Positions 7,569-16,285 of a DNA stretch of 64,000 bases are shown in pieces. Position numbers and translations under genes: made by a program. Source of the DNA: Sedimentitalea nanhaiensis DSM 24252. Its GTDB lineage: Bacteria; Pseudomonadota; Alphaproteobacteria; Rhodobacterales; Rhodobacteraceae. The stretch's first letter is position 1. Each line of letters begins with the position of its first letter. Location of the stretch: NCBI RefSeq assembly GCF_000473225.1, contig NZ_KI421509.1:1975597-2039596 (forward strand), written 5' to 3'. The notes under the pieces are model-generated. The model saw only the letters and a program-made list of their open reading frames with translations. It made no database searches and was not told the DNA's origin.

Positions 7569-10500
7569 ATCGACTTGGGGCAGCTGAACTTGGCCAGCGC
7601 CGGCAGGGCAAACGGATTCAGAACCGATCCGGATTGCAGTTGGAAAATGGCAATCCGACCGCCAACGTTAAAGATCACCCGCTTGCGATCCGACACGTTG
7701 GTGCGGCGCACCTCGGCAGCGTCCAGCAGGCGGAACCAGCCCCAGGGGCCGTCGCGCGACAGGGTACTTTCGATGTTCTTCTTGTCCGGCTGGAAACTGA
7801 CTCGCGCCAAGCCGACAGAGCCTGGCCACGTGACCGCGACCGGGTTGGGCTGACCGCCGCGATGGGCGAATTCGACCCGCTGTCCATCTATTTCCAGGCT
7901 GACCGATTTTGCCTTGGGATCCAACGCTTCGGGCGTGATCTGAAACTGCACTGCCGGTGTCGGCCCGGCGTTGAAGAACGCATCTCGGATTTCGGCAGCG
8001 TATTGCATCTGCTCCAGCACTGCCTGCGAGATTCCGAGATCGACGTCGTTGACTCGTTTCCATGTCCATGGGCGGGTGCGCGTGTCGACGAATTTCAGCA
8101 GTTGATCGTTGAAAAAGCCGTCGATCAACCCCTGAGGCGCAAACAGCTTGGCGAAATCCTGCATTGCCACATCGGCGCGCGCACGGCGATTGAACGGATA
8201 GCGATCGTTCAGCGCCTGTGTGCAGAACGGCAGCACGTTGGCCTGCCAGGCCGCATTGATCGAGGCACGGGTTCCATCCGCCGTAATACCGGAGGAGCCG
8301 GTGGTGATCTGCGACGCCCAGCGCTGGATCGGTCCGTCGATGCGGCTGGCCGTCTGCTGGAATTGCAATATGGCCTGACCGCCCTCTGCCGTGCTGCTGA
8401 CGCCGGAAAAAGACATCTTGTTGAGCTGCTGATATACCTCGGTCAGCACACCCATCAGTTGATCCAGCTGCGAGGGCTGGCCATCCAGACGCTCAACCAG
8501 CTGATGCAGCCATTCGAACCGTTCCTCGACATAGGCCCCTGGTGGTTTCGGCGGCTCACCGGTATTGGCCGCGGCCGCACGCGACAGCGCACTCAGCATG
8601 ATCTGGGCCTGGGCGCTGAGGGTGGAGCGGGATTCAATCGCCGCCACCGCCGCCGCGCCCGAGGACAATTCGCTGGTGTCGACCACCGAGCGTTCTTCGG
8701 TCAGACGGGTTTCCCTGGAGATTTCGGTCAGGATGTTAACGATGGGCGAGGTCGGCCCCGACAGCACGTTGGTGACTTCGACCGCGTGCGACAGGCTTTC
8801 CATCGGCACGATGTCGATATCGCCAAGAATGGCGTCATAACGTGCAATGAAGTCGTTGTAATAGAGATCGAGAACATCGCGGCTGAGCGCCAGCAGCGCC
8901 GCATCGGTTTGTTCCGCCTCGCCGCGCGGACCCAGCACCCAGCTTTCCCGCGCTACCCGGGCGGCGACGCCGACCGCTTCGTTCAAGAACACATCGTTAA
9001 AGCCGTTGTAGGTGAAAATGCCTTCGACGCCGTCGTTCAGCGGTTTTCCCGACGAGCGCACCAGCACCCGTTGCACAGCCGGCCCACCGGCATCGGTGAT
9101 GCGCCACTTTGGCAGCGCCACGGCCTGCGAGCTGTTGATAATGCCGTTATAGACCCGCTGTGCCAGCGGCATTTCAGACAACAGCCCCTGAACCTGATCG
9201 ACCAGCGGTCCGTTCAGTGCGATTTCTTCCATCGGCTGGGACAGCAGCGCATCCAGATGATCGGCCAGATCGTTGCGCAGCGGTTCGCGGCCAGGTCCGG
9301 CAAAGGCCAGAGACCAGTCGATCTGCATCCATTCCTTGACAAGATCGGCGTTCATCGGACCTTGAAGCCCCAGCATGAGATAGATCTTGAGCGCCTCGTA
9401 CAGCAATTCGGGATTGTTCATATTGGCGCTGATCTGCTCTTCGAGGCGCAGCAGAAGACGCGGCAGCAGACGCCGGTTCAGCGCGGCGCGATAGGTTTGG
9501 GCTGCCTGGGTGCCAATCACCTCTCCCTGATACAGACCATAGGTCACACGCCGTTCCGGGTCCGGGTCGGACAAGACCGGATTGCCGGGCATGTCGCGCA
9601 ACACGTTCAATGCGGCGACCACCGGTGGCAGGTCGGTATCCCCGACCGGACTGGGCGGCAGCGCGGCGGCAGCGGCCTGATAGGCCTGCACATGATCCTC
9701 GGCCTGGGCGATGAGTTCGGCATTGCCCAGATAGCTGCGCACCCAAAGCGTGCCGGTGGTCAGCGCGACGATGACGGTCGCAGCGATTGCCGCGCGTCTG
9801 GCCCAGCGATAGCGGCGTTCGACCTTGTCGTCCGACGACACCAGCCCGGCTTCGGGGAACACGACCTGTTCGAACAGGCGGGTCAGAAAGAAGGACCGCC
9901 CGGTCCCGTGCCCGGAGCCGATGGCCTGACGCCCGATGCCAAAGGTCTGCGCCATGTTCAGCATCAGCCGGTCGATCGGTGTCCCTTCCTGCGTGCCCGA
10001 GGTGAAGTACACCCCGCGCAGCATGTGGCGCAGCTGATAGCGGTTGTCCTGAAAGACCTCGTTCAGGAACTCACGCGCCACGCCGCGCATGGACGCGACC
10101 TGGCTGGGGAACCCGGCAATCAGCGCCCGGCGCTGATGGTCGGTTTCACCCTGCATCCGTTCCAGAGATTGTGCGTTGATCTGCGAGAGCAACAGCGCGA
10201 ATTCATCGTCGAACGTCGCCATGGGAGAAGCTTCGCCGCGACTGTTATCCAGCGGCAGGGTGAACCCCCAGACCTGTTCGCGATCCTCTTTTCCCAGATT
10301 GTCATGGAATTCCGAGAATCCGGCGATCAGGTCGGCCTTGGTGAACAACACGTAGACCGGGAACCGCACACCCAGGTTTTCGCGCAGCTCGTTCAGGCGC
10401 CGCCGCACCGCCTGGGCATGGCTTTTCTGGGTCACCTCGTCCTGCAGTGACAGATCCGACAAGCTGATCGCAATCATCGCGCCATTGATCGGCTGACGCT

Positions 10501-11134
10501 TGCGATACTTCTTGAGCAAATTGAGGAATCCCAGCCAGGCGGCATTGTCAACCTCGCGGTCGCTTTCCTGCGTGGTGTATCGCCCGGCCGTGTCGATCAG
10601 AACCGCCTGATTTGTGAACCACCAGTCGCAGTTGCGGGTGCCGCCGACACCGCCGACCGCGGCCTTGCCGGTCTTGTCCGCCAGCGGAAACTGCAAGCCC
10701 GAGTTTACGATGGCGGTGGTCTTGCCTGCCCCCGGCGGACCGATCATCACGTACCAAGGCAGCTCGCTCAGGTGCTTGCGGCCATTCTTGGATTTACGCA
10801 GCTCGCTGATCGCGGTCTTGAACTTGTTGCGCAGCTCTCCCAGTTCCTCGCTGCTCGCGTCGTCCGGAGCGGTATCGACCGTTTCGGCAATATCATCCGC
10901 CATCGCCTTGGACTTGCGCCGACGACGCCAGAAGATAAATGCGATCAGCAGCAGGAAGAACACCCAGATACTGGAAATGGTGACGATCCGGCTGAACAGG
11001 CTACCAAAAGGCCGCCATTCCTCGTTGCCAATGAAAGGTGCAAAGAACCAGGTACAGAGCGACAGGATGATCGCGACGATAACCAGGATGGAATAGATCG
11101 ATCCAAACAGGAATTTAAGGGTTCTGCGGATCAT
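7565..11134 (-). CDS. tssM: T6SS membrane complex protein TssM (IcmF)
   Basis: This 1189-residue inner-membrane protein has the IcmF layout. Two membrane spans lie near residues 8-32 and 50-68, a cytoplasmic NTPase-like domain carries Walker A GPPGAGKTT at 132-140, a third span (AAIAATVIVALTTGTLWV) follows near 445-465, and then comes a long periplasmic region ending in the IcmF C-terminal beta domain. With TssL, and usually TssJ, it forms the trans-envelope complex that docks the baseplate. No tssJ gene is seen in the window. The start codon overlaps the tssL stop (ATGA), and the end overlaps tagF. Confidence 0.95.
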   Translation of the reverse strand: MIRRTLKFLFGSIYSILVIVAIILSLCTWFFAPFIGNEEWRPFGSLFSRIVTISSIWVFFLLLIAFIFWRRRRKSKAMADDIAETVDTAPDDASSEELGELRNKFKTAISELRKSKNGRKHLSELPWYVMIGPPGAGKTTAIVNSGLQFPLADKTGKAAVGGVGGTRNCDWWFTNQAVLIDTAGRYTTQESDREVDNAAWLGFLNLLKKYRKRQPINGAMIAISLSDLSLQDEVTQKSHAQAVRRRLNELRENLGVRFPVYVLFTKADLIAGFSEFHDNLGKEDREQVWGFTLPLDNSRGEASPMATFDDEFALLLSQINAQSLERMQGETDHQRRALIAGFPSQVASMRGVAREFLNEVFQDNRYQLRHMLRGVYFTSGTQEGTPIDRLMLNMAQTFGIGRQAIGSGHGTGRSFFLTRLFEQVVFPEAGLVSSDDKVERRYRWARRAAIAATVIVALTTGTLWVRSYLGNAELIAQAEDHVQAYQAAAAALPPSPVGDTDLPPVVAALNVLRDMPGNPVLSDPDPERRVTYGLYQGEVIGTQAAQTYRAALNRRLLPRLLLRLEEQISANMNNPELLYEALKIYLMLGLQGPMNADLVKEWMQIDWSLAFAGPGREPLRNDLADHLDALLSQPMEEIALNGPLVDQVQGLLSEMPLAQRVYNGIINSSQAVALPKWRITDAGGPAVQRVLVRSSGKPLNDGVEGIFTYNGFNDVFLNEAVGVAARVARESWVLGPRGEAEQTDAALLALSRDVLDLYYNDFIARYDAILGDIDIVPMESLSHAVEVTNVLSGPTSPIVNILTEISRETRLTEERSVVDTSELSSGAAAVAAIESRSTLSAQAQIMLSALSRAAAANTGEPPKPPGAYVEERFEWLHQLVERLDGQPSQLDQLMGVLTEVYQQLNKMSFSGVSSTAEGGQAILQFQQTASRIDGPIQRWASQITTGSSGITADGTRASINAAWQANVLPFCTQALNDRYPFNRRARADVAMQDFAKLFAPQGLIDGFFNDQLLKFVDTRTRPWTWKRVNDVDLGISQAVLEQMQYAAEIRDAFFNAGPTPAVQFQITPEALDPKAKSVSLEIDGQRVEFAHRGGQPNPVAVTWPGSVGLARVSFQPDKKNIESTLSRDGPWGWFRLLDAAEVRRTNVSDRKRVIFNVGGRIAIFQLQSGSVLNPFALPALAKFSCPKSM

Positions 11135-12541
11135 GTACCATCCTCCCGCACCAACAAGACCTCGATCCGGCGATTTTTCGCACGACCGTCGCGGGTGCCG
11201 TTATCGGCAATCGGCTCCTTGTCGGCCCTCCCCTCGGCAGACAGGCGCGTCGGGTCGGTCAGCGCCCCGGACATACGGGACATCACCGATTTCGCGCGCG
11301 CCAGGGAAAGCGCCATATTCGACGGAAAGCGTGATGATCGGATCGGCACGTTGTCGGAATGACCCGCAATGATCACCGGCCCCGGTTCATCGTTCAGCGC
11401 CTTGGCGACGCGATCCACCGGCGCGCGGAAGCTCTTGGACAACTCGTCCGAACCGGACCCGAACATGCCCGTTCCGGTGATCCGCACAATCAGCGTATTA
11501 CCCTTTTGAAACACCTCGACGATACCATCGTCTATTTCCGGCTGCAGGAAGCCTTCGACCTTTTTCAGCTGTTCCTCGGCAGTGGGTGCCAACGGTGCCG
11601 GCGGCGGTGGCGGCGCGCGACGTTGCAGTTCGGCCACCGACCCGCTGTCGATCACCGAAAGCTGGCCCACCACCCGTTCGGTCGATGTGGACAGGGCCCA
11701 GGACAGACCGACAAATTGCAGCATTAGCAGGGTGGCGGTAACGGCCACCGCGATCCAGACCACCCGCCAAACCGAGCGCGGTTTGAACGGCTTCTGTTCG
11801 CCCTCCCAATGGGGAGACAGGTCACGTTCCAGAGGGCCGCGTTGCGCCCGGATGATCCGCGCCAGGGCACCGCGGATCTGCAAATGCTTTTCCGAGCCGC
11901 CTTGCTCGACCCGCAAACGGCCTTCAAAGCCCAGCGACATGCACATGTACAGGAATTCCAGCATGTCGATGTTCTGGCCCGGCTCTTTCTCCAGCCGCGC
12001 CAGCAGGTCATAGAACCGGTCCCCGCCAACGGTTTCGCGGTGGAAGGTGCCGACCATGGATTGCAGGCCCCAGCTGGACTGCCCCCCCCCAGGGCGTGTT
12101 CAGCACCACATCGTCCAGCGTCGCGCACAACGCATAGCGTGCCACCTTGACGTTCTGGGCCGAAATCCCGGCCTGAAGGGCACGGTTTTCAAAGGCGCGG
12201 ACCTCGGCCACGACGCTTTGGCGCAGCTTGTCCGGATCCATGTGCTGGGCCCGGTTGCGGATGCGGCTGATCAGCGAGAACAGCGTGCTGGCGCAGGCGA
12301 TCAGCTGGTTCATGCCGGTCAGGCTGGGCGCGGCCGCAGTTGACGATTTGCGCGCGGGTGTTGCAGGTGCCGAGGCCGCAGGCACGCCAAAAGCGTCTAG
12401 CGCCGGATCCGCCGCGGCCGTTTCCGACGCGGGTGCAGGTGCGGGAGCCGGTTGTGCCGCAGTCCGCCGTCCGCCCGGATTGGGTCGGATCACCGTCTTG
12501 TCAGTGTCGTCTGGTTCTGCAAACGGGTCTTCGTCAGACAT
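11131..12541 (-). pseudogene. tssL: TssL (DotU) with C-terminal OmpA domain; reading frame broken at a 9-G tract
   Basis: Two frames together encode one TssL of about 469 residues. The first starts at 12541 and carries a disordered N terminus (MSDEDPFAEPDDTDKTVIRP) and the first part of the DotU domain up to TLDDVVLNTPWGG. The frame then leaves the family at a run of nine G on the coding strand (12082-12090). With eight G the protein would continue as QSSWGLQSMVGTFHRETVGGD, which matches DotU, then a membrane span (about 11700-11760) and an OmpA domain with GHSDNVPIRSSRFPSN. Either the sequence has a homopolymer error, the tract is phase-variable, or slippage restores the product. Thr16, in the TVIRP motif, matches the position phosphorylated by PpkA in Agrobacterium TssL (Thr14). 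Overlaps tssM by four bases. Confidence 0.85.
12082..12090 (-). repeat. Homopolymeric G9 tract inside tssL
   Basis: Nine consecutive C on the plus strand (G on the coding strand) sit in the conserved TPWGG region of tssL. The tract length is one base longer than needed for the full-length frame. Runs of this length are slippage-prone in replication, transcription and sequencing. Confidence 0.95.
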
Positions 12542-12573
12542 GGTGTTTCCCAGTTCCTTGGCTCATCCGGTCC

Positions 12574-13914
12574 TCAGCTGTTGCGGATGGCCCAAAGCTC
12601 CATTTTCAATCCCGGATATTGCCCCGAGACATGCACCGCGATGCCACCGGATGTGGTCATCTTGCTCCAGTATGGGCTGGCCGCGTCCATCTCGAAATAG
12701 ACTACCCCGGCATGGTACGGAATTTGCCGAGGCGCCACTGGCATCGGGCGCAGGGTAATCCCCGGCAGGGCCGAGTTGACCAGCTGGCGGATTTCCTCGA
12801 CCGGGCCGATCTTGGCCTGTCCGGCAAAGTGCCGGCGCACGTCCTCGGCCGGAATGTCCGCATCCACCGCCAGCACGAACCCGGCATTGCCCAACAGTTT
12901 GCGATCTGCGATCACGCCGACGCTGATGCCATATTTGCGCTCTTCCAGCTTGATCGGGATCGCCGTCTGTTCCAGTACCGAGCTGAGATATTGCCGCAGC
13001 GTCCGGATCACCGGCGAAAAGCTGCGAGACAGATCGTCATGCTGATAGGGCGGAAATTGCGGCGCAGCCTTTTCGGCGGTCATGAACACCGACAGCTCGC
13101 CCGCCAGCCCGGCACAGGTGCGATACAGATCCTCGGGGTGCAGGTTTTCGATATTGGTCATGTGGCGGATCACCGGAATCATCCGGTTGATCACCGTCAG
13201 CAACAGAAAATCGGAAACCTCGGCCACACCACGCGCGCCGCCGCCCTCGGAAAGACGCCCGGCCAATGCCTGCATACGGTGCGACAGCAGCCCTTCGAGC
13301 TCGCGCACAAATCCGTCCAGCGGTTGGGCCGCGCGCACGTCCAGGCAACTGGGAATGAACGCCTGATCGAGGATGATCTCCTTGTCCGGGCGGACCTCGA
13401 TGATACGCGCCACCGGAATCGCCAGCCGGTCGGCCAGATCGTCAACGGCCAAGGCGAATTGCAGCCGCATCTTGCCAACGCCCAAAGTCACCGGCTTTTT
13501 CTGCTGGCCCATTGTGTCGGTGACTTCGATCTCGCCGGGGCGCAGACGGCTGGCTGACATCTCGGCGCCGGACAGATCGACCTCGACCGCGCCCTGCCGC
13601 CGCTGCGGAACCGTCAGATAGACCACGCAATCCTTGATGGTTTCGGGCACTTCCAGCGCCGGCGGGTGATCGTCTGCCATCGGCACCCGAAACACCGTGC
13701 CATCCTGGGTCAGACCGGTACAGGACCTCAGCGCGAACTGACCGACCTTGAGCACCTCGTCATCGATGTCCAACGCGGACACACCCCAGCCATAGGGTCG
13801 GATGCGGCGCGCCAAGCCGGTGACCAGCGCCTCGGTATACCGATCCGACTGCTGGAAATGATGGGGCTGTAGAAACAGTCCCTCGGTCCAAAGCACCTTG
13901 CTGTCCCAGGACAA
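12574..13914 (-). CDS. tssK: T6SS baseplate protein TssK
   Basis: This 446-residue protein begins MSWDSKVLWTEGLFLQPHHF, the hallmark start of TssK, and the full length fits the family. TssK forms trimers that link the baseplate to the TssL/TssM membrane complex. Reading the DNA shows a TTG start codon at 13914 with GGGAG a few bases upstream. It lies 13 bases after tagH and 32 bases before tssL, within the same operon. Cytoplasmic. The C-terminal neck and head region ends MELWAIRNS, in line with the family. Confidence 0.95.
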   Translation of the reverse strand: MSWDSKVLWTEGLFLQPHHFQQSDRYTEALVTGLARRIRPYGWGVSALDIDDEVLKVGQFALRSCTGLTQDGTVFRVPMADDHPPALEVPETIKDCVVYLTVPQRRQGAVEVDLSGAEMSASRLRPGEIEVTDTMGQQKKPVTLGVGKMRLQFALAVDDLADRLAIPVARIIEVRPDKEIILDQAFIPSCLDVRAAQPLDGFVRELEGLLSHRMQALAGRLSEGGGARGVAEVSDFLLLTVINRMIPVIRHMTNIENLHPEDLYRTCAGLAGELSVFMTAEKAAPQFPPYQHDDLSRSFSPVIRTLRQYLSSVLEQTAIPIKLEERKYGISVGVIADRKLLGNAGFVLAVDADIPAEDVRRHFAGQAKIGPVEEIRQLVNSALPGITLRPMPVAPRQIPYHAGVVYFEMDAASPYWSKMTTSGGIAVHVSGQYPGLKMELWAIRNS

Positions 13915-13927
13915 TGATCTCTCCCTT

Positions 13928-15358
13928 TTATTCGGACCGGTCTTTCAACTTGTCCAGCTGGTCCTTGTAGGCCCGTGCGAATTCGCGGCTGAACAGATCG
14001 TGAAAATCGTTTTCGGCCTGGTCGGATATGTCGGCATACATCTTTTCGTAGACTTCCCAATAGCGCGTCTTTCTGCCCTTGAGTAGGCTGCCCAAACCGC
14101 CAGTGGTCTCGATCTTGCCGGCCAGTTCCTGAGGATCCAGCCGTGCAAGCACCCCTTTCAACGCCGCCTCCATGCCGGTGACCATCGCGATCTCGTGCGC
14201 CTTGATGTCATCCAGCGCCTGCTCGGCGGCGGTTTCGGCGCTGAGATACCCGCGCGCGCCGGGCTTGATCATCGCCTCGACCGCCTGTTCCGGGCTGATC
14301 GAGAACTTCAGCGGGTTGTTGCCCCCCGCGCTGATCATCGTCTGTTGTATGCGGAACTCGCTTTTAATCGACGTCCGGGTCATCAGGATTTCACGCAAGC
14401 CCGTCACCAGGGTTTTCATCACCCGGCCCATACGCGCCATGGTGGTGACCATATCGGCATCGGCAATGGCCAACTCCTCGGCCCCAGCGGCCCGCAGAAA
14501 GGCCCGTGCGGCGTCAGTGTCGACAGGGGCGTCCGGATCGACCGGGCCGTCTGCCACCTTGGGCAGGACGGGCGGGGATTTGCGCGGAACGGATTCCGGT
14601 TGCGCCGGTGCCGCCTGCTGCGGCGGCAGAACGGTTTTTGGCATATCGGGTTCGGGCGACGCACCGCCAACGTCCAGCAGGTCATCCCAGTCATCCGGGA
14701 TCAGGCTGGCACCTGCGTTTTGCGGCGTGAAACTGTCCTGGGCCGAAGGGGTGTGCATTGGCGCGCTTGCGCCTTCCCCTTCGCGCCCGTCACTGGGTTT
14801 CTGAAAGAACGGGTCTTCGTCCTCGCCCAGCGGGGGCAGCAATTCGTCGATCGGGTCCACCGGTTTTAACTGAGACGGGCCGGTCGGAGTCGCTTCTGCA
14901 CCCAGCAGATCGTCGAGAAAATCACCGCCCGGACCGGCGTCGTCCAGCAAAGCCAGGGGATCGGGCGCATTGGCAGCATTGCCGTGCGAGGCGGGCCCCT
15001 GCGCCGCCGGGCCGGCAATCAGATCGCCGGGATCTTTCAGATCGGCCGTGATTTCCACCACCAGCTCGTAGGATCCCAGCGCCAGTACGTCCCCGTTGTT
15101 GAGCGGCGTGGGGCCACGTCCCAACGGGATCTTGGAGTAGTTCAGGAAAGTGCCGTTGGTCGACAGATCCACGATCACCACGTTTCCGTTGTGGTCCTCG
15201 ATCACGCAATGGCTCTTGGACAACAGGCGGTCGGGATCGGGCAGAACCAGGTCATTGCCTGGGCCACGCCCCAGGGTCAGGCTGCCGCCGTGCATCTGTA
15301 CGGGGTGCGCATTACCCGGAACCGTTCCCGAGGACTGGAATTTCAACGTGACAGGCAT
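13928..15358 (-). CDS. tagH: FHA-domain T6SS protein TagH/Fha
   Basis: This 476-residue protein has an N-terminal FHA phosphothreonine-binding domain (about 1-103) with the expected residues: GRG at 30-32 (Arg31), SKSH at 47-50, and STNGTFLN (Asn68). A long acidic, low-complexity linker follows (about 110-275) with DDLLG-type motifs, and then an ImpI/TagH C-terminal helical domain (about 290-470). FHA proteins of this type bind PpkA-phosphorylated partners and promote T6SS assembly; in Agrobacterium the partner is TssL. It starts 8 bases after the PAAR gene, with GGAGG inside the end of that gene. The linker motifs resemble those of the TssB/TssC fusion. Confidence 0.93.
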   Translation of the reverse strand: MPVTLKFQSSGTVPGNAHPVQMHGGSLTLGRGPGNDLVLPDPDRLLSKSHCVIEDHNGNVVIVDLSTNGTFLNYSKIPLGRGPTPLNNGDVLALGSYELVVEITADLKDPGDLIAGPAAQGPASHGNAANAPDPLALLDDAGPGGDFLDDLLGAEATPTGPSQLKPVDPIDELLPPLGEDEDPFFQKPSDGREGEGASAPMHTPSAQDSFTPQNAGASLIPDDWDDLLDVGGASPEPDMPKTVLPPQQAAPAQPESVPRKSPPVLPKVADGPVDPDAPVDTDAARAFLRAAGAEELAIADADMVTTMARMGRVMKTLVTGLREILMTRTSIKSEFRIQQTMISAGGNNPLKFSISPEQAVEAMIKPGARGYLSAETAAEQALDDIKAHEIAMVTGMEAALKGVLARLDPQELAGKIETTGGLGSLLKGRKTRYWEVYEKMYADISDQAENDFHDLFSREFARAYKDQLDKLKDRSE

Positions 15359-15366
15359 CTAGGCGC

Positions 15367-15669
15367 CTATCCTCCGGTCAATACAGTGAATTCACCCTTA
15401 AGGATCGCTCCGCCACAGCCGGTGGAATCGCCAATCCGCGATGCCGGCATGTTCGAGATAATCACTGTGGCCGATGCCATCACGTTGGGATGAGGGCCAA
15501 GGCCAGAAGGGTGCAGATCGCCAATCCGCGCCGCAGGCATATTGCCGACGAGAACGGTGGGCGCACAAGGCGGAATGATCGCCGAAGTTCCCGGCACCGG
15601 TCCGGCGGGCGACGGGGCAAACATGGCGCACAGAACGTTGTCACCAACGCGCGCCTGGGGTTTTGTCAT
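15367..15669 (-). CDS. PAAR-domain T6SS spike tip protein
   Basis: This 100-residue protein consists of a single PAAR-like domain with the repeated pattern NMPAARIGDLH and NMPASRIGDSTGCGG, and the glycine-rich ends seen in these cone-shaped tips. It should cap the VgrG trimer and pierce the target envelope. No extra toxin domain is fused to it. Its start overlaps the stop of the gene before it (ATGA), and AAGGAGG precedes the ATG. Located between an unknown gene and tagH, two genes downstream of vgrG. Confidence 0.9.
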   Translation of the reverse strand: MTKPQARVGDNVLCAMFAPSPAGPVPGTSAIIPPCAPTVLVGNMPAARIGDLHPSGLGPHPNVMASATVIISNMPASRIGDSTGCGGAILKGEFTVLTGG

Positions 15670-16277
15670 CTGCTTGCCTCCTTTTCCGGCTCTCTCACCG
15701 CGACCCGACCGCTGCCGCCGCGGGCAATGTCCAGAGCGCGGTCGATCAACACCTGGATATGTTCATCGAACCTATCAGATAGTTCCCCCAACGCTACCAC
15801 ATTCATTGCAAATACCGACGCTTCGGCCGCGCCCGCCGGTGCAGGATACTGAGCCAGATCGCCGGGGCCCAGCGTACCGTCGGCATACAGCACGGCCGTG
15901 GCACAATGTACGGTTTCGTCATCGACATAGGCATGGTCCAGCGTGGCACGGGCGGCCTCGCGGTTATCTTCGTCAGGCGTGAAAACCCACTCCTCGGACC
16001 GCGCCAGAGACGGCGGGTCCTTGTCCGATTTCGGACCGATGTAGTCGCGCGCCGCAAGACAGGCCCACCAGACCCGTTCGCGGGGCGGCAACAGCACCGC
16101 AAGCAACATCAACATATCCAGCCAGGCCTGTTTGGTTTCGAGTTCGTCCAGCACCTGTTCGGGCGAGGCGCTGGCAGAGGATTGCAGCGGCGTGCGCAGA
16201 ACAACATTGGCCTGCGACAATTGCTTGATCGCAGGATCCTTGGGAATTTTGACGAGATCTTTGAAACGCGGGTTCAT
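15666..16277 (-). CDS. Protein of unknown function linked to VgrG and PAAR (possibly DUF6931)
   Basis: This 203-residue soluble protein has no signal peptide or membrane span. It includes the segment RERVWWACLAARDYIG and a predicted helical core. I believe similar proteins occur beside PAAR genes in other alphaproteobacterial T6SS loci and may be the DUF6931 family, but this is from memory. Its place between vgrG (8 bases upstream) and the PAAR gene (overlap of four bases) suggests an adaptor that loads PAAR or an effector onto VgrG. The function is not known. Confidence 0.8.
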   Translation of the reverse strand: MNPRFKDLVKIPKDPAIKQLSQANVVLRTPLQSSASASPEQVLDELETKQAWLDMLMLLAVLLPPRERVWWACLAARDYIGPKSDKDPPSLARSEEWVFTPDEDNREAARATLDHAYVDDETVHCATAVLYADGTLGPGDLAQYPAPAGAAEASVFAMNVVALGELSDRFDEHIQVLIDRALDIARGGSGRVAVREPEKEASR

Positions 16278-16285
16278 GGTGCCAC

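Noticed and set aside
7394-10450. Open frame of 1018 codons on the plus strand
   Set aside because: It is antisense to tssM, whose product has clear IcmF features; the frame is Arg/His/Gln-rich low-complexity as expected for a shadow in GC-rich DNA.
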